Of a DNA stretch of 11,364 nucleotides, positions 8,621 through 11,364 are shown in pieces. The DNA is from Bremia lactucae (taxonomy: Eukaryota > Oomycota > Peronosporomycetes > Peronosporales > Peronosporaceae). Every line of letters begins with the position of its first letter. The stretch's first letter is position 1. The position numbers and the translations under genes were made by a program. A model generated the notes under the pieces. That model was not told the origin of the DNA and did no database searches. It saw nothing but the letters and a program-made list of their open reading frames with translations. The stretch is from NCBI RefSeq assembly GCF_004359215.1, contig NC_090613.1, forward strand, positions 3,330,661 through 3,342,024, written 5' to 3'.

Positions 8621-9031
8621 AATTGTCTTTGTAAACAACGGATCAAGTGTAGGCGCTTATACACTTCATCTGATACCAACGCTAGAACCGAAACGGTTCT
8701 TGCGAGATCTGCGTAACGGCAAGTAAAGCAGATCTGCGTACTCACAGATGACAAGTACGTGGCCGATATTTGGTCTGCAATAATATTCCCTAAGAACGAA
8801 CGGGTTCTCAGCAGCTCATCGATGTGAAGACTCGGATTGAACGTTTTACGTCTCAATCCTGAAAGCCTTGGAATATAAATCTTTATATATTAGGATTTGA
8901 TCGAATTCAAGGATGTATTTCCTGAATCCGTACCGTGCGAGTTACCTAAAGCTATATGATGGCACTCGACACGAAATCGACCTGATACCAGGCTAAAATA
9001 CTGTGCCATGAAGCAGTGGCCGTTGCCTCGT
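8605..9031 (+). pseudogene. pol: Ty3/Gypsy pol linker up to RT, copy B, truncated
   Basis: This is the segment that leads into RT. It reads PKRFLRDLRNGK (8688-8723), then after a one-base slip V-KQICVLTDDKYVADIW and FPKNERVLSSSSM (to 8824), then out of frame VKTRIERFTSQS-stop, KDVFPESVPCELPK, TRHEIDLIPG (8964-8993) and KYCAMKQWPLPR (8996-9031). Compared with copy C it lacks 19 nt between two TCGATG repeats at 8819-8824. A TGA (8860-8862) stands for the Trp of QSWESLK. Another slip occurs at 8994. The reading stops exactly at the PLPR motif, where RT proper should begin, and the DNA then belongs to copy C on the other strand. The minus-strand frame at 8521-8856 is a shadow. Confidence 0.88.
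9027..9031. other. Head-on junction of copies B and C (CTCGT microhomology)
   Basis: Left of this point the plus strand codes for PLPR of copy B. Right of it the minus strand codes for the integrase block ending TDGQ-E of copy C. CTCGT fits both sides: CCT-CGT(-GAA) in the family's PLPRE codons, and the complement of ACGAG in the family's TER(V) codons of integrase. The join is therefore an inversion-type breakpoint with about 5 bp of shared sequence. I infer this from both coding contexts, and the exact base cannot be fixed. Confidence 0.7.
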
Positions 9032-9196
9032 TTCTTTTTGACCATCTGTTTCATAATGGTCAGAAGTTGACATTTGCAGCTGTGCTTTAAGTGATTTGAA
9101 CACAGATTGCCAAGTTTCCGCCGTCAATCTGGGGTCTCGATCTAAGACCATATCACGGGGTGATCATGGAGTCGAGATATCGTGTCAACAAAGACA

Positions 9197-9271
9197 CGAT
9201 CACAGCCTTTGGCTGTGATCGACTCTGGGACTACAACAAGATGTACCATTTTGCTGAAACAATCAGCAAAA
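9197..9271. repeat. Perfect hairpins in integrase (11-bp and 9-bp arms)
   Basis: 9197-9221 has CGATCACAGCC arms with loop TTT. 9249-9271 has TTTTGCTGA arms with loop AACAA. A weaker stem (CGTGTC/GACACG, 9181-9198) abuts the first. On the coding strand the first spans SITAKGCDR and the second FADCFSKM. Confidence 0.95.
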
Positions 9272-9364
9272 ACAAGAATACCATAACTTTTCGCCGGAAA
9301 TCCGAAGACAAACTTCATAGATACGGACTGCCAACACTCTGCCGGAACAGGGTGAGGATGTAAC

Positions 9365-9880
9365 GAACCACGGGATGAAGCCGTTGACAAACTTCGCAAG
9401 CACGTATGTACTTGCGGACGAAATCATACTGGCGTGGCCAGTAAAAAGTCGCGACTTATCGTGAGGCAGGTCTTCTCACGTCCGCGATGAACACTTATTG
9501 GTGCATCGTGGCACTCGTACATGATGTGTAAATGAAAATCGTTATGGGTCGGGATGACGACACGAGGTGTGTCGCCAGCCATGGCTGTGTAATACAGTAG
9601 CCCATTGCGTGTTGTGTTTCGATCTGTTGAGGATCTTTGCAATTTCGACAATCCTTTTAAGGATTATTTCGATGAGTTTCTAAGGTAATTCATCAAACCC
9701 TTAAGAGCCATATCTTTTTGATTACCTTTTCTAAAGTCATCGAGTAATGTTGACGATGGAATACACATTTTTGCAACAGTGGCCTTATTCTCAGTGTTGA
9801 TTTGCGCAGCCGGCTCAAAATTGGGCCGTCGCGAAAGGGCATCAGCGACGACAAATAATTCGTCCTGGTATATATTCTAA
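9365..9880 (-). pseudogene. pol: RNase H-integrase spacer and H2C2 zinc finger, copy C
   Basis: Reading on the minus strand, VADALSRRP (about 9824-9853) is the hallmark end of the RNase H/tether region in Gypsy pol. FEPAAQ, PSSTLLDDF, LRNSSK-stop-SLKGL and DRNTTRNGLLYYTAMAG follow, then DTPRVVIPTHND and MYECHDAP..VHRGREKT, which hold the two His of the integrase zinc finger. The two Cys (RACEVCQR, about 9380-9400) are present but in the next frame, after a TGA that follows LLATPV. The finger normally helps integrase multimerise and bind element ends. Frame breaks occur at the SSK stop and after LLATPV. Palindromes lie at 9446-9457 (AAGTCGCGACTT), 9576-9587 (CAGCCATGGCTG) and 9650-9665. Confidence 0.85.
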
Positions 9881-10185
9881 GGAGAAGTTATATTTCGCGA
9901 AGAAAGACAACCATCTCGCCATTCTTTGCGAGAGGCGTGGGCTATTTACGGCCGTGCGTAAAGACGCATGGTCCATAGAAATAATGAATGACCTATTTCC
10001 CAATAGATATATCCTAAACTTAGCAAGTGCATATTTCACGGCAAGGAGTTCCTCGTCAGAAACTGGATAATTGGTTGAAGCTGACGTGATTGATAGCTGA
10101 CGACGCGCTCTACACCGTCTCTGTCGTATTCAATCAACGCACACCGATTGCGAAATCGCTGGCGTCACAGATGGTCAGTCTTGGT
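9842..10185 (-). pseudogene. pol: RNase H domain, Ty3/Gypsy copy C
   Basis: On the minus strand CDASDFAIG (10143-10169) holds the first catalytic Asp. A one-base break follows, then ALIEYDRDGVERVVSYQSRQ, then NYPVSDEELLAVKYALAKF with the catalytic Glu. IYLLGNRSFIISMDHASLRT has the third Asp, and SQRMARWLSFFAKYNFSLEY completes the block before VADALSRRP. RNase H degrades the RNA strand of the RNA:DNA hybrid in reverse transcription. All three core acidic residues are visible. The usual PAERNYP loop has lost several codons (QP directly before NYP), and FHVV before CDAS is also missing. The final IPGRI is followed by a shift into the VADALSRR frame. Confidence 0.87.
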
Positions 10186-10187
10186 CA

Positions 10188-10375
10188 GCAATCGCCAGGA
10201 TTGGCGATTGCATCAAGCTTTGCTTAATATCCTCAAGCGAACGCTGACAATCAGCGTTCCATAGCCATTTCTCATCTTTTTTCTAGAGACGAGATAGATG
10301 AACCATCATCTCGGCATAATTGCGGGAGTTCTTGTGCAAGTACGCCGCTAATTTAAGGGACTTTCTAAGTCCCTT
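10188..10375. repeat. Three perfect hairpins at the RT/RNase H boundary
   Basis: 10188-10211 has GCAATCGCCA arms (10 bp) with loop GGAT. 10239-10259 has GAACGCTGA arms (9 bp) with loop CAA. 10355-10375 has AAGGGACTT arms (9 bp) with loop TCT. All are perfect and all fall within 190 bp of coding-derived sequence (QSPILAIA, NADCQRS and KGLRKSL on the minus strand). Further short stems follow at 10381-10400, 10472-10486 and 10626-10643. Confidence 0.95.
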
Positions 10376-10917
10376 GACATCGACTGGAACTGGCCAGTCG
10401 GTAATTGCCTTGACCTTTTCGGGATCAGGGCGCAAACTGTGTTTTCCTACGATGCATCCAAGAAGTGGTGTTTCGCTTGCAGCGAATATACACTTCGTGA
10501 GATTTGCGTACAACTTATTCTTTCGCATAAGTGGACGAACCTGACGAACGTGAGTCTTATGAACTTCCGTGTCCGTCTTACCGTCCATGGCCGTGCTACG
10601 GACCCATACATCGTCAAAATAACTCGGTGCGAATTCTCGCACCAGTCTCAACAGATCCGTTACGCACCTGTTGAATGTTGCAGGGGTGTTACTAAGCCAC
10701 TGAGGCATCACTACTTGCCATTGCCAGAGCATCCCACTGGGAGTGCTTACTGCTGTGTACGGGATGCCCGTTCGCGCATAAGGATATGATAAAATCATCC
10801 ATCAGATCCATAGACGAAAAGATGGTACTCTTAGACATACCACCTATGATTATGGCTTTTCTAGGTATCGGCGTTTCAGCCGGTACCATTGCAGCATTCG
10901 AATTATTAAATGCGTGC

Positions 10918-10935
10918 ACTATCCGTCACTATCCG
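10918..10935. repeat. Tandem 10-nt duplication inside RT
   Basis: ACTATCCGTC is followed directly by ACTATCCG. On the coding strand GGATAGTGAC precedes GGATAGTG within the block between KATG and RIVHAF. It disrupts the family's ATGGWRIVHAF reading and looks like a local slippage or templated insertion. Confidence 0.6.
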
Positions 10936-11029
10936 GTGGCCTTTCGCACACAGAAGGTTGGAGAGCTATGTGAGGAGGTCGACTCCCTTAAATAGACCGC
11001 TTCTAATCGATCGATAACGGATTTATGCA

Positions 11030-11364
11030 TCAGAAGTACTTTTCACGAGGCAGTGGCAGTAGCCATTGCTTCATGACACAGTACTTCGAGCCCGGTTTGA
11101 GCTCAATCTCATGTCGAGTGCCTTTACCCTTAGGCAACTCGCATGCAACTGTTTCAGGAAATACATCCCTGAATTCAATCGAATTCTTGTAGAAAGGATT
11201 TAACTTAAGTGACTCCCAAGATTGCGTAGTATATCTCTCAATCCGAGTCTTCACATCGAGGACACTTTCGTCCATCGATGAGCTGCTGAGACCCCGTTCG
11301 TTCTCTGCCAAAATTACCGCTGATCGATATCGGTTACGTCTTCGTCCTCTGTGACGAGTATGCA
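11030..11364 (-). pseudogene. pol: Pol linker of copy C (5' part runs off the window)
   Basis: Reading from the window edge on the minus strand: ILVTEDEDVTDI, then after a slip AVILAENERGLSSSSMDESVLDVKTRIERYTTQSWESLK, with later FRDVFPETVACELPK, GTRHEIELKPGSKYCVMKQW and PLPREK. The uninterrupted part (11030-11311) is the least damaged of the three linker copies and supplies the reference for copies A and B. Two extra codons (LL) interrupt the QWPLPRE motif. A TGA soon after REKYF and debris to about 10990 separate it from RT. The protease, gag and 5' LTR of this element would lie beyond 11364. Confidence 0.88.

Larger units (their letters stand above)
9027..9400 (-). pseudogene. pol: Integrase core domain (rve), Ty3/Gypsy copy C, 3'-truncated
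   Basis: The minus strand reads HPHPVPAECWQSVS, MKFVFGFPA, YGILVFADCFSKMVHL, VPESITAKGCDRVF and VDTISRLHD. After a frameshift and a stop it continues DRDPRLTAETWQSVF, KSLKAQLQMSTSDH and TDGQKE, ending at the junction near 9031. This is the DDE catalytic core that joins element DNA to the chromosome. The second Asp (DRDPR) and the Glu (TDGQ.E) are still present. The first catalytic Asp, expected in the S(M/L)DFVFG block, is replaced by Lys (codon 9313-9315). A few codons between FPA and GILVF are missing relative to relatives. The C-terminal domain and the 3' LTR are absent from the window. Perfect inverted repeats at 9197-9221 and 9249-9271 lie inside the core. Confidence 0.88.
10186..10990 (-). 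pseudogene. pol: Reverse transcriptase domain (RVT_1), Ty3/Gypsy copy C
   Basis: The minus strand reads RESTSSHSSPTFCVRKATG, then RIVHAFNNSNAAMVPAETPIPRK, IFSSMDLMDDF (first catalytic Asp in MDL), HILMRE and GIPYTAVSTPSGMLWQW. MPQWLSNTPATFNRCV, SYFDDVWV (catalytic Asp pair, 10610-10615), HKTHVRQV, LMRKNKLYANLTKCIFAASE, LLGCIVGKHSLRPDPEKVKAI, DWPVPVDVKGLRKSL and NYAEMMVHLSRL follow. WLWNADCQRSLEDIKQSL and QSPILAIADQD form the link to RNase H. Two frameshifts in quick succession separate DDF, HILMRE and GIPY (about 10765-10800). A tandem repeat at 10918-10935 breaks the frame before RIVHAF, and a TAG follows LSRL. Catalytic Asp residues are intact. Recognition is strong, but the product cannot be made in one frame. 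Confidence 0.92.

Noticed and set aside
8521..8856. 111-codon minus-strand frame
   Set aside because: Antisense of the copy B linker, whose plus-strand motifs are clear.
966..9031. Fungal-type repeat-induced point mutation as the cause of TGA stops and transitions
   Set aside because: RIP is not known in oomycetes, and I saw no overall depletion of CpA/TpG targets; ordinary decay or deamination suffices.
10439..10789. 116-codon plus frame
   Set aside because: Antisense shadow of the RT domain of copy C.
1..11364. CRISPR array, tRNA or rRNA genes, prokaryotic operon
   Set aside because: No regularly spaced direct repeats, no tRNA-like T-arm or cloverleaf sequences, no Shine-Dalgarno-led gene series; the retroelement content is eukaryotic.

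Overview
The window looks like repeat-rich nuclear DNA of an oomycete (Phytophthora or downy-mildew type). The main evidence is a set of decayed Ty3/Gypsy (Metaviridae-type) retrotransposon pieces. Their gag, reverse transcriptase, RNase H and integrase motifs, and the linker before RT (…LTDDKYVADI…, …SSSSMDESVLD…, …TRHEIDL.PG.KYC…QWPLPR), match the Gypsy lineage I know from Phytophthora genomes. The organism call rests on recalled family resemblance, not on a search. I see no confident host gene, tRNA, rRNA or CRISPR array.

Layout. (1) 1-4550: about 50% GC with only short, unconvincing ORFs. The one recognisable piece is an orphan Gypsy pol-linker fragment (about 966-1236, +). (2) 4550-5037: AT-rich, LTR-like or promoter-like DNA with TATA boxes, a poly(A)-type hexamer and a perfect hairpin. 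It leads into (3) a 178-codon ORF of unknown family (5038-5574, +). A degenerate coiled-coil-like tail seems to continue to about 6361. (4) 6486-7406: the probable 5' LTR of a second Gypsy element (copy B, +), ending ..CCGTTACA before a short TGGTA primer-binding-like motif. It carries a 26-bp perfect palindrome. (5) 7458-8288: gag of copy B, broken over several frames. (6) 8463-9031: the pre-RT linker of copy B; no protease is recognisable. (7) At 9027-9031 copy B stops abruptly and runs into the integrase of a third element (copy C) on the opposite strand. Read on the minus strand from 11364 to 9027, copy C gives linker, RT, RNase H, H2C2 zinc finger and integrase core, with several frameshifts.

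None of these elements can encode a working polyprotein. They are a head-on chimera of two retroelement halves plus an orphan relative. The RT, RNase H and integrase of copy C nevertheless keep most catalytic residues, which points to fairly recent decay.

The most unusual signal is structural. From about 7.0 to 11.3 kb the DNA is packed with short perfect inverted repeats with tiny loops. At least seven have arms of 9 bp or more, against roughly 0.1 expected by chance. Several of them appear to coincide with amino-acid changes away from the family consensus. A template-switch (quasipalindrome-correction) mutational process is one testable explanation.
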